Shown: positions 1 to 8,857, counted from the stretch's first letter. The stretch is 64,000 bases of DNA from Streptomyces sp. RPT161 (GCF_027533845.1 NZ_JAPZVN010000012.1:62001-126000); one strand, 5' to 3'. Notes: generated by a model from the sequence alone, not told the origin. Translations and numbers: made by a program.

Positions 1-716
1 TACTGCTGGGGGGTGAGCCGACCGTCGGCCGGTGCTTTGCCCCGGGACGGTGCCGGCGCGGCGGGGGCGGGCAGCGGCAGGGCCACGGCCTGGTTCTCCG
101 GGCGGGCCAACTGCCCGGCCGGTACGGCCTCTTCGACGGTGATGAGCCGGGACTTCTCCTTGACCTGGGTGACCACGTAGGCGCGCGAGCCGCGCTTGGC
201 GGTGACGTCCAGCGTCTCCTTGACCTGGTCCCCGGTCTTCACCAGCAGCCGGAACCGGTCGGCGGGGCCGTCGCCCTCGGCGTCGGTGACCTCGACGGTG
301 ACCGGACCGTCGGCCTCCGCCGCGGCGGGCAGCGCCGCCACCCGGAATCCGCCGAGCGCCTGCGGCTCACCGGCGGTCAGCGCGGCCGGGGCGCCGGTCG
401 CACCGTCCGAGGCGGCCCCGGTGTCCGGCGAGGCGCCGAAGGTGCCCTCGACGTTGCCTCCGACGCGCACCACGTAGCAGGCCGTGCCGCCGTTGTTGAA
501 GAAGCCGTACACGGCATGCGCGAGGTAGTAGCCGGCGGTGAAGTCGCCGAACGCGGCTGTGTACTGGCTCCAGTTGGTGACCAGGGTCGGCTCGTTGAGC
601 GGCCCTTCCGGGGCCAGCCCGACGAAGGCGCCGACTGCGGTGCCCACTCCCTCTATCGGGCGCGAGCCGCTGGCCACCTCCTCCACATAGACCCCGGGCG
701 ACAGGTACGACGGCAT
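1..716 (-). CDS. Phage-like tail sheath protein of an eCIS, N-terminal part
   Basis: The gene runs off the left edge; about 238 N-terminal residues are visible. The protein begins MPSYLSPGVYVEEV and continues with VGAFVGLAPEGP and GTACYVVRVGG, the typical opening of contractile tail sheath proteins (subunits that polymerise round the inner tube and contract to drive it). The ATG at 714-716 is preceded by GAGGAG about ten bases upstream. After residue ~100 there is an Ala/Gly-rich stretch and a small beta-rich insertion, usual in actinobacterial sheaths. Neighbouring AAA ATPase and DUF4255 genes mark this as an extracellular contractile injection system rather than a phage; the rest of the cluster should lie to the left. 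Family call is firm; the eCIS assignment rests on context. Confidence 0.88.
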   Translation of the reverse strand, partial: MPSYLSPGVYVEEVASGSRPIEGVGTAVGAFVGLAPEGPLNEPTLVTNWSQYTAAFGDFTAGYYLAHAVYGFFNNGGTACYVVRVGGNVEGTFGASPDTGAASDGATGAPAALTAGEPQALGGFRVAALPAAAEADGPVTVEVTDAEGDGPADRFRLLVKTGDQVKETLDVTAKRGSRAYVVTQVKEKSRLITVEEAVPAGQLARPENQAVALPLPAPAAPAPSRGKAPADGRLTPQQ

Positions 717-1068
717 TGGCTGGGTACTCCTCGCAGTACAGGAACGACTGGCAGCGTCCGCCATGTTGCCGCCGCGCGCGCGGCCGCGGCATGTCCGCCC
801 GGCCCGTCCTGTGGGCACCCCGCAGGGCCTCCCCGGGCAGCGCGCGACGAACCCGAACGCTCATCGCGGCCCGAGGCGGGGGGAGAACCCAGGCCACCTG
901 TCCACCATGCCGTTGCCACGCGCCCGCCAGCAGCCGCGCTAGGGCAGCCGCGAGGGCAGCGGATGCTGCCCGAACGGCCGCCATGGAGCCAACCGGGCAG
1001 CTCACACTGCCCGTAAGGCTTCCCCCGCGCCCGCTGTGCACCTTCCGGGACCGCCCTAGGCTGTGCCG
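717..1068. other. Divergent intergenic region of the eCIS locus
   Basis: Very GC-rich spacer between the divergent sheath gene and the membrane-protein gene. It must hold promoters for both directions, but no convincing operator, hairpin or small gene was recognised. Open frames crossing it have no ribosome binding site or family resemblance. Confidence 0.5.
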
Positions 1069-2463
1069 GTGAGCACCTGGGCGAGCCTTGAACCCGCGGC
1101 GACCACCGTCGATCCCGGCAGCAGCACCACCGTGCGGCTGCGCATCCGCAACACCAGCGACGTGGTCGAGGAGTACCGCGTCAACCCCGTCGGCGACCTC
1201 GCCCCCCACATCCGGGTCGAACCCTCTGTGCTGCGGCTGTATCCGGGCACCACCGGAACCGCCGAGGTGACCCTCAGCCCGCCGCGCACCCCCGACGTGC
1301 CCGCCGGGCCCAATCCGTTCGCCCTGGAGATCACCCCGGCCGAGCACCCGGACCAAGTCGCCGTCCCCGAGGGCAACCTGACGGTCACCCCCTTCCACGA
1401 GGTGCGCGCCGAACTGGTGCCCGGCAGTGTCCGAGGGCGGTGGCGCGGGCGTCCCCAGCTGGCCGTCGACAACCTGGGCAACACCGAGGTCACGGCCTCG
1501 CTGCGCGGCCACGACCAGGCTTCGGACCTGCGCTACGACATGCGCCCCAACACCGTGCAGATCCCGCCGGGCCGGGCCCGGTTCGTGCGGCTGGGGCTGC
1601 GCCCCTCCCGCTTCCTGTGGGCCGGGCGCGAGCAGAAGCACGACTACACGGTGGACGTCCAGCGCGCCGGTGCCAAGCCCGTCGCCGCGCAGGGCCAGTA
1701 CGTCCAGCCCGCACTGTTCGCCGGGTGGTTGTCGCGGCTGCTGATGCTCCTGGTGATGCTGCTGGTCGCCTTCATCGTGCTCTGGTTCACCTTCCGGCCC
1801 TCGATCAGCACGGCGGCCTCCCCGCAGCCGAACAACTCCCCGGCGGGCGCGGTGGTCGCCCCGAGCAATTCCGTACCGCCCCCGCCCTCCCCGACCCCGC
1901 AGAAGTCGCCGGACGGCAACCAGAACGGTGCCGCGCCCTCGCCCCGCGTGCCGAGCAACCCCAACGCCGCCAGGGGGCAGCACGCGGACGAGCGTCAGGT
2001 GACCCTGGAGAGCGGCCAGAACCTGTATCTGGTGACCGGCCGGGAGCCGATGGGCGACGGTTCGGCCTTCCTGACCGCGCCCTGGGACTCCCAGTCCTGG
2101 AGCAACACCTACTACAGCGTCTTCCGCTATCCCGACAACTCCGTCGGCATCGAGGTGCTGCGCCGCCCCGGCAGCGTCATGGAGGAGCAGCCCAACCCGA
2201 ACATGCAGCCACTCCACGACATCCAGCTCTCCAACGGGGTGCAGGACCTCAAGAACGGAAACATCAACAGCGCACAGCGCTGGAACCTGGTTCCGGTGGG
2301 CGGCGGCTACTTCCAGATCGTCAACCAGAAGACCGGCGACTGCCTCACCGACGACACCTCGCTGCCGGTCAACCCCGACGCCGCCGGTTTCGCCGCCGGG
2401 CGTCCCTGCGCGAACGGCGTCACCGACCAGCAGAGGTGGAAGTTCACCCCGGCGGGCAACTGA
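1069..2463 (+). CDS. Membrane-anchored Ig-like/lectin-like protein of the eCIS locus
   Basis: About 464 residues. Residues 1-205 look like Ig/beta-sandwich repeats (VDPGSSTTVRLRIRN, LSPPRTPDVPAGPN). One strong transmembrane segment follows at about 222-243 (LLMLLVMLLVAFIVLWF), then a long Pro/Ser/Asn-rich linker, then a C-terminal domain resembling a ricin B/beta-trefoil unit (YFQIVNQKTGDCLTDD, RWKFTPAGN). With the Ig part cytoplasmic and the lectin part outside, it could tether the injection particle to the membrane; membrane proteins with such a role are known from Streptomyces CIS loci, but this assignment is inference. GTG 1069 is preferred over GTG 1063 because CTAGG sits eight bases upstream. 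It faces away from the sheath gene and converges on the ATPase gene. Confidence 0.75.
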   Translation: MSTWASLEPAATTVDPGSSTTVRLRIRNTSDVVEEYRVNPVGDLAPHIRVEPSVLRLYPGTTGTAEVTLSPPRTPDVPAGPNPFALEITPAEHPDQVAVPEGNLTVTPFHEVRAELVPGSVRGRWRGRPQLAVDNLGNTEVTASLRGHDQASDLRYDMRPNTVQIPPGRARFVRLGLRPSRFLWAGREQKHDYTVDVQRAGAKPVAAQGQYVQPALFAGWLSRLLMLLVMLLVAFIVLWFTFRPSISTAASPQPNNSPAGAVVAPSNSVPPPPSPTPQKSPDGNQNGAAPSPRVPSNPNAARGQHADERQVTLESGQNLYLVTGREPMGDGSAFLTAPWDSQSWSNTYYSVFRYPDNSVGIEVLRRPGSVMEEQPNPNMQPLHDIQLSNGVQDLKNGNINSAQRWNLVPVGGGYFQIVNQKTGDCLTDDTSLPVNPDAAGFAAGRPCANGVTDQQRWKFTPAGN

Positions 2464-2472
2464 GCCACGCGC

Positions 2473-4533
2473 TCACCAGAACCTGGTGAGCGTGCCGGTC
2501 CCGATCCCGGCCGCCTCCGCCTCGTTCGAGGGCACCAGCCGTCCCGACTTGGCGTACTCCCGGCGGGCGCCCTCCAGCAGGTCGGCTGCCCCGACCGGAC
2601 GGCCCGCCGCCGCGGCCAGATACGCGGCGGTCACCGCCGCCGACCGGATGGCGCCGCCCGCCAGCTCGAACTCCCGGGCCAGGAATCCGACTTGAACGTC
2701 TTCGGCGACCGGCAGCGGCGGGCGCAGACAGTGCTCCCACAGGGCGCGCCGCTGTTCCTCGTCCGGGAACGGGAAGTCCACCACGACGTCGAACCGCCGG
2801 GTGAACGCCTCGTCGATGTTGCCGCGCAGGTTGGTGGTCAGCACCGCGACCCCGTCGAAGGCCTCCAACCGCTGGAGCAGGTAGGCGCTCTCCAGGTTTG
2901 CGTACCGGTCGTGGCTGTCCTTGACCTCCGAGCGTTTGCCGAACACCGCGTCCGCCTCGTCGAAGAGGAGGACCGCGTTGACCGCGTCCGCCTGCGCGAA
3001 GATCCGTTCCAGGTTCTTCTCCGTCTCACCGACGTACTTGTCCACCACCGCGGACAGCTCCACCACGTACAGATCGAGGCCGAGCGCCCCGGCGACCACC
3101 TCGGCGGCGAGGGTCTTGCCGGTGCCGGACTCTCCGGCGAAGACCGCGATCACCCCGCTGCCCCGGCCCCCGCCGCGCCGCATGCCCCAGCCGCGCAGCA
3201 CCTGTTCCCGGTGGCGGGCGCGGTGCACCAACTCCTCGATGCGGCGCAGCGGTTCGGCGGGCAGCACCAGGTCCGGCAGGCCGACCGCGGGCCGCACCCG
3301 CCGGGCGTGCCGCTCCAGACCGACGGCGTTCTGCGAGCGGGCGGCCTGGTGCAGGTGCTCCGGTCTCAGCGGCTCGGCGCGAACGGCGGCGAGGTCGAGC
3401 GCGGTGCGCGCGGCCCGGTCGATCTGGTCGGGCGACAGCCGGTAGGCGCCCGCCTCCTCGGCGGGGTCGAAACCGGCGGCGGGCAGCGCCTTCTGCCACA
3501 ACTCGGCAGACGGCACAGCCGAGTTCTCCGCTTCCTCCGCCGCGTCGAGCGCAAGCAGGTGGGCGCGGGTCCACACGGGGTCGAGCGGCGCCGCCGCGAA
3601 CAGCACCTGCGGTACGGCCACCGCCCCTGACACGGGCGGCAGTTCGGCCACCGCCCGTACCCAGTCGGCCTCCGCGCCGGTGGGCAGCGGTCCGACGAGC
3701 AGTACGGCGTCCCACAGCCGCGCCTCCCGCACCGCGTCCGCCACCGCCTCGCCGTGGGCGTGCGGTGCGGGGTCCACCCTTGCCGGATCGAGGTGCAGCA
3801 GCGGTTGGCCGAGACCGGCGCAGGCTCGGGCGGCGCTCGCGGGATGGTCCTGGCCGCGCGGGCAGCGCAGATACACCGGCCGGGCCGGTTCGCGGCGCAG
3901 CGCGGCGCCGACCACGGTCGGCGCCGCGCCCTCCGTTGACTGCATCGTGGAGACCGCCCCACCCGCAACGGTTCGAAGGGCACCGTCCCCGTCGAGCAGG
4001 TACGCGGTCACTCGGTCCGGAACTCGCAACTCCCGTTCGAGGAAAGGCCGTTCCGGCTGCTCCAGCAACAGGAGCCGGCCGTCGGCAAGTGGCGCTCCGG
4101 GCAGCAGCCGGGCCCGGGCGGTTCCGCAGAGCGTGGAGCGTCCACACAGGTCGAGGGCGAGCCCCACGGTCGCCCGGCGCTTGCCGACGTCGTCGTTGAG
4201 GTACCCGTACAGCGGGGCGAAGCGGCGGTCCAGGTCGGGGGCCAGGGCCACGAGCAGCAGCGCGCGGTCCAGGGCGTCCAGCCCGAAGCGCGTGCACAGC
4301 AGGTCCCATCGCGGATGGCTGTTGGTCTCGGCGATCGACGCCGCGTGGTCCCGGGGTGCCGCTTCGGCCGGCCCAGGTCGGGCCAGGAGCTGATCGGCGG
4401 CCTCGGGGGAGAGGTAGAGACCGCGCAACGGGTCGTGCGCGGTCGGGTCGTCCGCGGAGAGTTCGGCCACCCGGGAGGCGACCGCCTGCCGCAGCTCCTC
4501 CAGCAGCCCGGCCAGCACCTGCGTATCGCTCAC
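2473..4533 (-). CDS. AAA+ ATPase of the contractile injection system
   Basis: 686 residues. The C-terminal third is a complete AAA+ module: Walker A GESGTGKT near residue 471, Walker B VLLFDEADAVFG near 521, a sensor/arginine-finger stretch TNLRGNIDEAFTRRFD, and a lid domain. The N-terminal ~440 residues form the winged-helix/degenerate region usual in the AAA ATPases of eCIS and Photorhabdus virulence cassette loci, proposed to help assemble or remodel the particle. The start overlaps the stop of the DUF4255 gene by four bases (ATGA), so the two are translationally coupled and read leftward in one operon with the LuxR-type gene upstream. Confidence 0.9.
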   Translation of the reverse strand: MSDTQVLAGLLEELRQAVASRVAELSADDPTAHDPLRGLYLSPEAADQLLARPGPAEAAPRDHAASIAETNSHPRWDLLCTRFGLDALDRALLLVALAPDLDRRFAPLYGYLNDDVGKRRATVGLALDLCGRSTLCGTARARLLPGAPLADGRLLLLEQPERPFLERELRVPDRVTAYLLDGDGALRTVAGGAVSTMQSTEGAAPTVVGAALRREPARPVYLRCPRGQDHPASAARACAGLGQPLLHLDPARVDPAPHAHGEAVADAVREARLWDAVLLVGPLPTGAEADWVRAVAELPPVSGAVAVPQVLFAAAPLDPVWTRAHLLALDAAEEAENSAVPSAELWQKALPAAGFDPAEEAGAYRLSPDQIDRAARTALDLAAVRAEPLRPEHLHQAARSQNAVGLERHARRVRPAVGLPDLVLPAEPLRRIEELVHRARHREQVLRGWGMRRGGGRGSGVIAVFAGESGTGKTLAAEVVAGALGLDLYVVELSAVVDKYVGETEKNLERIFAQADAVNAVLLFDEADAVFGKRSEVKDSHDRYANLESAYLLQRLEAFDGVAVLTTNLRGNIDEAFTRRFDVVVDFPFPDEEQRRALWEHCLRPPLPVAEDVQVGFLAREFELAGGAIRSAAVTAAYLAAAAGRPVGAADLLEGARREYAKSGRLVPSNEAEAAGIGTGTLTRFW

Positions 4534-5168
4534 CTGCCCTCCACCGGCAGCTCGTGCGCGGCCCGCGGCGCCCGACGCGGCGCGTCGACCACGGCGCCGT
4601 CCGTCGAACGCGCCCGGACCTCAAGCTCTGTGACGGCGGGCGGGACGTCGTACTCCGGCCCGACCGCGAAGGGTGCGGTCACCACCACGTCGAGCGAGGG
4701 TTTGAGCTGGCCGCCGAGCGCGGTCCACAACTCGGAGAGCGGCCGGTCCCGATCACCGCGCATGGCCACCGCCAGCGGCACGGCCAACCCCGTTCCCCGC
4801 AGGTGCTGCCCGAGGAGGTCCTCGGGCAGCACCTCGGTCCGGATGAGGCAGGCCAACACCGCGGACAGCAGCCGGTGTTCGTCCTCGGCCCGTGCGGTCC
4901 ACGCGGTCACCAGGTAGCAGAGCCGGTACCAGCGCGGCGGCTGCCGACGCCGTGTCACCGCGCCGCGCTCGTCACGCAACGCCACGGCCCCGCGCTCCCG
5001 CCGGGCCAGGTCCTCGTGCACGTCGTAGAGGTAGGCGTTGACGGTGGGGGCGGTGTGCCTGGCCGCCCATTCCCTGGTCGGCGCCTCCAGGGCCACCTCG
5101 ACGCCGCTGTCCCGTAGCGCGCCTTCGGAGATGACTGCGCGCAAAGCGGCGTCCACCTCGTGGATCAC
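4530..5168 (-). CDS. DUF4255 (Pvc16-like) tail cap protein
   Basis: 212 residues. The opening MIHEVDAALRAVISEGAL, the block PTVNAYLYDVHEDLARRE and WYRLCYLVTAW followed by EDEHRLLSAVLACL are the recognisable core of the DUF4255/Pvc16 N-terminal family. Members sit at the end of the sheath-tube complex in phage-like injection systems and are thought to terminate the tail. The C-terminal ~45 residues after the conserved region are Arg/Ala-rich and probably disordered. It lies between the regulator and the coupled ATPase gene. Confidence 0.87.
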   Translation of the reverse strand: MIHEVDAALRAVISEGALRDSGVEVALEAPTREWAARHTAPTVNAYLYDVHEDLARRERGAVALRDERGAVTRRRQPPRWYRLCYLVTAWTARAEDEHRLLSAVLACLIRTEVLPEDLLGQHLRGTGLAVPLAVAMRGDRDRPLSELWTALGGQLKPSLDVVVTAPFAVGPEYDVPPAVTELEVRARSTDGAVVDAPRRAPRAAHELPVEGR

Positions 5169-5209
5169 TCGTACTCCTCCCGATGCCTTCCCTGGTGGCC
5201 CGTCAGCCG

Positions 5210-5827
5210 TCAGATGAATCCCTCGCGCAGCGCGTACGCCACGGCGTGCGCCCGGTTGCGCAGCTGCAGACGGCCCATCAGGCCCTGCAGGATGTTCTTG
5301 ATGGTGCGTTCCGAGTAGGAGAGCTTCGCCGCGATCTCCCCGGTGTCCAGACCGTCGGCGATCAGGCGCAGCACGTCCAACTCGCGCTCAGACACCCCGC
5401 CGTAGCCGAGCCCCTGCGGCTGGAGCAGGCCACGCTGCATCCGGCCGACCTGCACCAGCAGCCTCCCCAGCAGGTCCGAAGGTATGGCACCGTCGCCACG
5501 GTGCGCGCCCTGGACCGCGGCCAGCAGCGCGGAGGAGGTCGCCTCCCGGCGCCACAGCACGGTGCTGACTCCGCATTCGATGACGCGCAGCAGTTCCGCC
5601 TCGCGCATCCGGGAGACCACCAGTACCAGTCGCGCGTCGTGTCCGCGCATCAGCTTCCTGCACCGCCCGGTCAGCGCCTCGTCGACTTCCTCGGTGACAA
5701 GGATCACGACGGTCCCCGGAGCCACTAACTCGACGAGTTCGAGTTCGGGCTGCTCGCGGACCTTGGCGGCCGTACCTGCCGCCGATATGGGATCGTCCGC
5801 TTCCACCACTACGGGCACACGCTGCAC
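5210..5827 (-). CDS. LuxR-type regulator with degenerate receiver, eCIS-linked
   Basis: 205 residues. The C-terminal LuxR/NarL helix-turn-helix is clear (LSERELDVLRLIADGLDTGEIAA appears here as GVSERELDVLRLIADG, then YSERTIKNILQGLMGRL). The N-terminal ~120 residues have receiver-like alternation of strands and helices, but the strand that should end in the phosphorylated Asp reads GTVVILVTEE, and the conserved Lys region reads VLWRREAT. It is therefore probably an atypical response regulator not controlled by a kinase. It is the first gene of the leftward eCIS operon (41 bp before DUF4255), so it is a likely switch for the cluster; the direction of control is not visible. Confidence 0.85.
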   Translation of the reverse strand: MQRVPVVVEADDPISAAGTAAKVREQPELELVELVAPGTVVILVTEEVDEALTGRCRKLMRGHDARLVLVVSRMREAELLRVIECGVSTVLWRREATSSALLAAVQGAHRGDGAIPSDLLGRLLVQVGRMQRGLLQPQGLGYGGVSERELDVLRLIADGLDTGEIAAKLSYSERTIKNILQGLMGRLQLRNRAHAVAYALREGFI

Positions 5828-6285
5828 CCGGCACCTCCAACCCGTGGCTTCAAGTGCAGCAATGGTAGGTAACTTTGTTTTTCGATCAATTGCGGTGGGT
5901 GTCTTTCGTTCCTAACCTGTGAAAGTACGGTCTCACTTCAGCCGCTCCGTCAATTCGGACATTCCCAAGCTGTCGGACAGCTTCTCCCACCCTCGGTGAT
6001 CGGCGGCCACTCTGTGTATACGGCAACTGGTCCAAAGGGGAAGCGTTCGTTGCCCGTTAGTGCCCGTCGCGCCCGTACCCGCGGGGGCGAGCGGCCCGAA
6101 CGGTCGTGCCCCGCGGTCACCCGCAACCAGGGCGAGGACGGGATGCCCCGGCCAACGACCGGCCCGAGCTTGACGTTTCGGGTTTGGTTGTCAACCTCCG
6201 CGTATCCGCTCTGGGCGTCGACGCAGGGGCAGGCGGCGTCCTGTGAACGAGATCGGCCAGATCCCTACCTTGCGGTGCGACCGGG
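5828..6285. other. Intergenic region upstream of the eCIS regulator
   Basis: The first ~170 bases upstream of the LuxR-type gene are clearly less GC-rich than the surroundings (TAACTTTGTTTTTCGATCAA around 5871-5890) and probably contain its leftward promoter. The remainder is GC-rich and holds no convincing gene; the open frame around 5996-6433 antisense to the glycosyltransferase gene lacks any family signature. Confidence 0.5.
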
Positions 6286-7587
6286 TCAGCCGTGCTCGTA
6301 CTCCTGGTTCTCGCTCTCCTCGGTGAGCCAGGAGATGCCCCGGTGGAGGCTGGACGCTCCATCGGGCTGGAGGTGGGCGAGATCCTCCTGCTTGAGGTCG
6401 GCCAGGCCGGTCCTGGTCCGCGCGTACTCCTGAAGCACGTTCCACAGGGCGTAGGGCCCGGTGAGCATGGCGGCCCCGTCCTTCAGGGCGTCCTCGTCGG
6501 CGTCCGCGGTACGGCGGGCTGTGTGGTCGAGCATGCGGTCCATGACGGCCGAGCCCCGCTGCGCGGCGAAGAACTGGTTGCCGTACGCGCCGATGCCGTA
6601 GAGGTGCTCGGCCGCAGCGGCGGTGCGGTCGCCCTCCGTACGGTCCGGCCCGTCCACGAAGCCCGCGTCCCCCAGGGCGGCGGACCGGTTCTTCCGGTCC
6701 CGCAGATGCGGGCCGAGAACGGGCACGTCCGCCGCGCTCAGCCGCGGAACGTCATGGCCCAGGCGGACTCTGCCGACGCCGAGGTCGACGTCCGCGTAGA
6801 CGCCGCCGTACCGGTGCAGGATGCTGTAGCGGGCCAGATCGGACGCCGTCGGGTACGCCCCCGCCTGTACTGCCCGCCGGTAGGCGCCCGCGACGCGCTG
6901 GTCCAGGGCGGTGGTGACGTCCTTCTTCTCGATCTCCCCGCGGTCCCACGGCTTCTTGCCGAACCAACCGCCCCAGTCGGTGGCGCCGTCGGTCCAAATC
7001 CAGATCTTCCAGCCGGAGTTGGCCGCGCAGTCGGCCCATTGGTGAATGTTGGCCAGGGCGGTCCGCCCCATCTTCCTGCCGATCCAGAAGAAGTGCACCA
7101 GCGGCGGGATGGGCTGCTTCTCCTGCGGGCCCAGGGAGGTGCTGGCCGCCTCCTCGATGGTCCGCCGAAAGCGCAGGGCGCGTTCGCGCCCGTGTTCCGG
7201 GTCGAGTTCGGGCAGCCGCCCGACGATCACCTTGGCCTGGTCGACCCGGCCCCTGGCGACCGCGTCGAGGAGGTAGGAGGTGATCACGCCGTCTTCCGCG
7301 AGGGCGCCGATGGGCTCGTTCGTGAAGGGGTGCGCGACGCCGAGTGCGGGCCCCTGCTCCTGACCGGCCGACCGGTCCCGCACGGCCGTGGCGCTCTCAG
7401 TGCGCTGGAGGGGGAGGGCGAGGGCGGCGGAGCCGCGGCGCAGCGAGCGGGTCACCGCCGCGTTGCCCGCGGCGCGTTGCAACAGGGCGAGGTGGGATGA
7501 GGCGGAGGCCACGGCGCCGCCTCGCCCGGACGCCTGGCGAGGCGGTACCGGGGAACGCCCGGCCCGCTCGTCGTGTCGTGCGTGCAC
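6286..7587 (-). CDS. DXD glycosyltransferase, putative eCIS cargo toxin
   Basis: 433 residues from a GTG at 7585-7587 with GGGAGG about nine bases upstream; longer starts are not supported. Residues 33-45 read LALLQRAAGNAAV, matching the LQRxxGNxAV motif found near the N-terminus of many proteins encoded with actinobacterial eCIS. From about residue 165 there is a GT-A fold like the sugar-binding DXD family (Gly_transf_sug, related to clostridial glucosylating toxins and OCH1): PPLVHFFWIG, WIWTDG, ASDLARYSILHRYGGVYADVD with D266 and D268 as the metal/nucleotide-sugar DXD, and YGNQFFAAQ. Likely role: transfer of a sugar from a nucleotide-sugar to a target protein after injection. Family and motif are seen; cargo status and target are inferred from position beside the eCIS operon. 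Confidence 0.8.
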   Translation of the reverse strand: MHARHDERAGRSPVPPRQASGRGGAVASASSHLALLQRAAGNAAVTRSLRRGSAALALPLQRTESATAVRDRSAGQEQGPALGVAHPFTNEPIGALAEDGVITSYLLDAVARGRVDQAKVIVGRLPELDPEHGRERALRFRRTIEEAASTSLGPQEKQPIPPLVHFFWIGRKMGRTALANIHQWADCAANSGWKIWIWTDGATDWGGWFGKKPWDRGEIEKKDVTTALDQRVAGAYRRAVQAGAYPTASDLARYSILHRYGGVYADVDLGVGRVRLGHDVPRLSAADVPVLGPHLRDRKNRSAALGDAGFVDGPDRTEGDRTAAAAEHLYGIGAYGNQFFAAQRGSAVMDRMLDHTARRTADADEDALKDGAAMLTGPYALWNVLQEYARTRTGLADLKQEDLAHLQPDGASSLHRGISWLTEESENQEYEHG

Positions 7588-7914
7588 GCCGGGCCGCCTC
7601 CCACAGAAGTCATCGCTGTGGGCAGCGTCCCGCACGCCCACGAGCGGTGGAATGCCGGCGCGGACACACACCGGGTCCGCCCTCAGTGCCCTTTCGTCCC
7701 ACCGGGACGCGACCCGATTTGCCCGGCGCGCCGCTAACCGCCGTGAAGAGGGGCGAAGACAGGATCCGCAAGGTGCATGCCGGGTACACCTGGTACTGAT
7801 TCCGCGGACCTGCCGCCCCAACGACCCGCATGGAAAACGCCGTTATCGCTTTTCATCTCCGGAGTGACACGGTCCCTGCGTCAAATCCTCGCCTGATCTT
7901 CACGGAATTCACAA
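7588..7914. other. Intergenic region upstream of the glycosyltransferase
   Basis: Region between the glycosyltransferase start and the end of a small gene in the same orientation. The part from about 7740 to 7915 is less GC-rich and likely contains the promoter of the glycosyltransferase. No palindrome or RNA gene was recognised. Confidence 0.45.
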
Positions 7915-8196
7915 TCAAGCCGGAAGGTGGGCCGCGCCGCCGACACGTACGGCGTCCACCACGGCTCGGTGGACCGCGGCAAGCCCGCCCGCGGTGATGC
8001 GGGCCGGGCTGCCTTCCAGCTCGTACCACTCGTCGGCCCCGGTGTACTGGATGCGGACGCGGGCCGTGCCGTCTCCCTGGTCCGCGGTGGCGACGGTGAG
8101 ATCGCCTGTGATGACGCCGACCTCATCGGTCATCGCTCCGCCCGGCCCTGCGGTGACCTCGCTGCGAAGTTCCGGTGGCATGGACGGCTCAGTCAC
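7915..8196 (-). CDS. Small conserved-looking hypothetical protein
   Basis: 93 residues, acidic in the middle, with a predicted small beta-sheet (VGVITGDLTVATADQG, ARVRIQYTGADEWYELEG) and an Ala-rich C-terminal helix. No family recognised. Its GTG at 8194-8196 overlaps the stop codon of the upstream nuclease gene within GTGACTGA, so translation is probably coupled to it. That coupling, plus third-position GC bias, supports it as a real gene. A function as partner or immunity protein of the nuclease is possible but unproven. Confidence 0.6.
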   Translation of the reverse strand: MTEPSMPPELRSEVTAGPGGAMTDEVGVITGDLTVATADQGDGTARVRIQYTGADEWYELEGSPARITAGGLAAVHRAVVDAVRVGGAAHLPA

Positions 8197-8857
8197 AGGT
8201 GTTCAGCATCGCGATCAGCTTGTCCTTCTCGGGCTGGGTGACATCCAGCCCGTACAGGCTTTTGACGTGTGCCCAGGCCCGGGAGTAGGTGCACCAGTAG
8301 TCCTGGTTCGGCGGCGCCCACTGATCGGGGGACTGGTCGCCCTTGGACCGGTTCGAGCCCGCGGAGACGGCGATCAACTGCGGGTCGTCCAGGTCGTTGG
8401 CGAACGCCTTGCGCCGCTCGGTGGACCATGTGTCCGCACCGGAGCGCCATGCGTTGGCCAGCGGAACCATGTGGTCGATGTCGACCGTCGACGCCGAGTC
8501 CAGGGTCTTGTCGTCGTACGGGCTGTACCAGGTCCCGCTGACCGCCCGGCACTTCGCATCCTGGGTGACGCCCTGGCCGTCCCTCGACAGGACCACCTCG
8601 CGGGTGTCGCACTCCCCGTACTGCTTGATCCAGTGGGGGAACTTCGCCCGCGAGTACCCGGCCATCGAGCGCGGCGCCTTCACCTTGAGTGCGTCCAGCT
8701 CAGTACGGACGGTGTCCGCCGGCGGAGGCTCGGGCAGCACCAGGCGATGTGCGGCGGGCGGTGCGTAGGCCGCCGCCGGCGTTGCGGCGGCGGGGAGGAG
8801 AACGGCGGTCAGCCCCAAAGCGGCGGCCCATCGCCGCCATGTGCGAGATGTCAACAT
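8189..8857 (-). CDS. Secreted HNH-type nuclease (DUF1524-like)
   Basis: About 222 residues starting at MLTSRTWRRW, which gives a proper signal peptide (twin Arg, hydrophobic ALGLTAVLLPAAATPAAA). Mature part: SRAKFPHWIKQYGECDTREVV, then the catalytic block STVDIDHMVPLANAW and a distal DDPQLIAVSAGSNRSKGDQ, the layout of the secreted GmrSD/DUF1524 HNH family, with the His of DHMVP as general base. The C-terminal Cys and other Cys residues suggest disulfides outside the cell. Likely a secreted nuclease for nutrient DNA or RNA or competition. The upstream in-frame starts add an implausible leader. Confidence 0.85.
   Translation of the reverse strand: MLTSRTWRRWAAALGLTAVLLPAAATPAAAYAPPAAHRLVLPEPPPADTVRTELDALKVKAPRSMAGYSRAKFPHWIKQYGECDTREVVLSRDGQGVTQDAKCRAVSGTWYSPYDDKTLDSASTVDIDHMVPLANAWRSGADTWSTERRKAFANDLDDPQLIAVSAGSNRSKGDQSPDQWAPPNQDYWCTYSRAWAHVKSLYGLDVTQPEKDKLIAMLNTCD

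Noticed and set aside
367-2217. 616-residue minus-strand frame overlapping the sheath and membrane protein genes
   Set aside because: It is in the wrong frame relative to the sheath start at 716 and is antisense to the lectin-like gene.
1-7587. Interpreting the sheath region as a prophage
   Set aside because: No integrase, capsid, terminase or lysis genes; the AAA ATPase, DUF4255 gene and regulator are the eCIS set.
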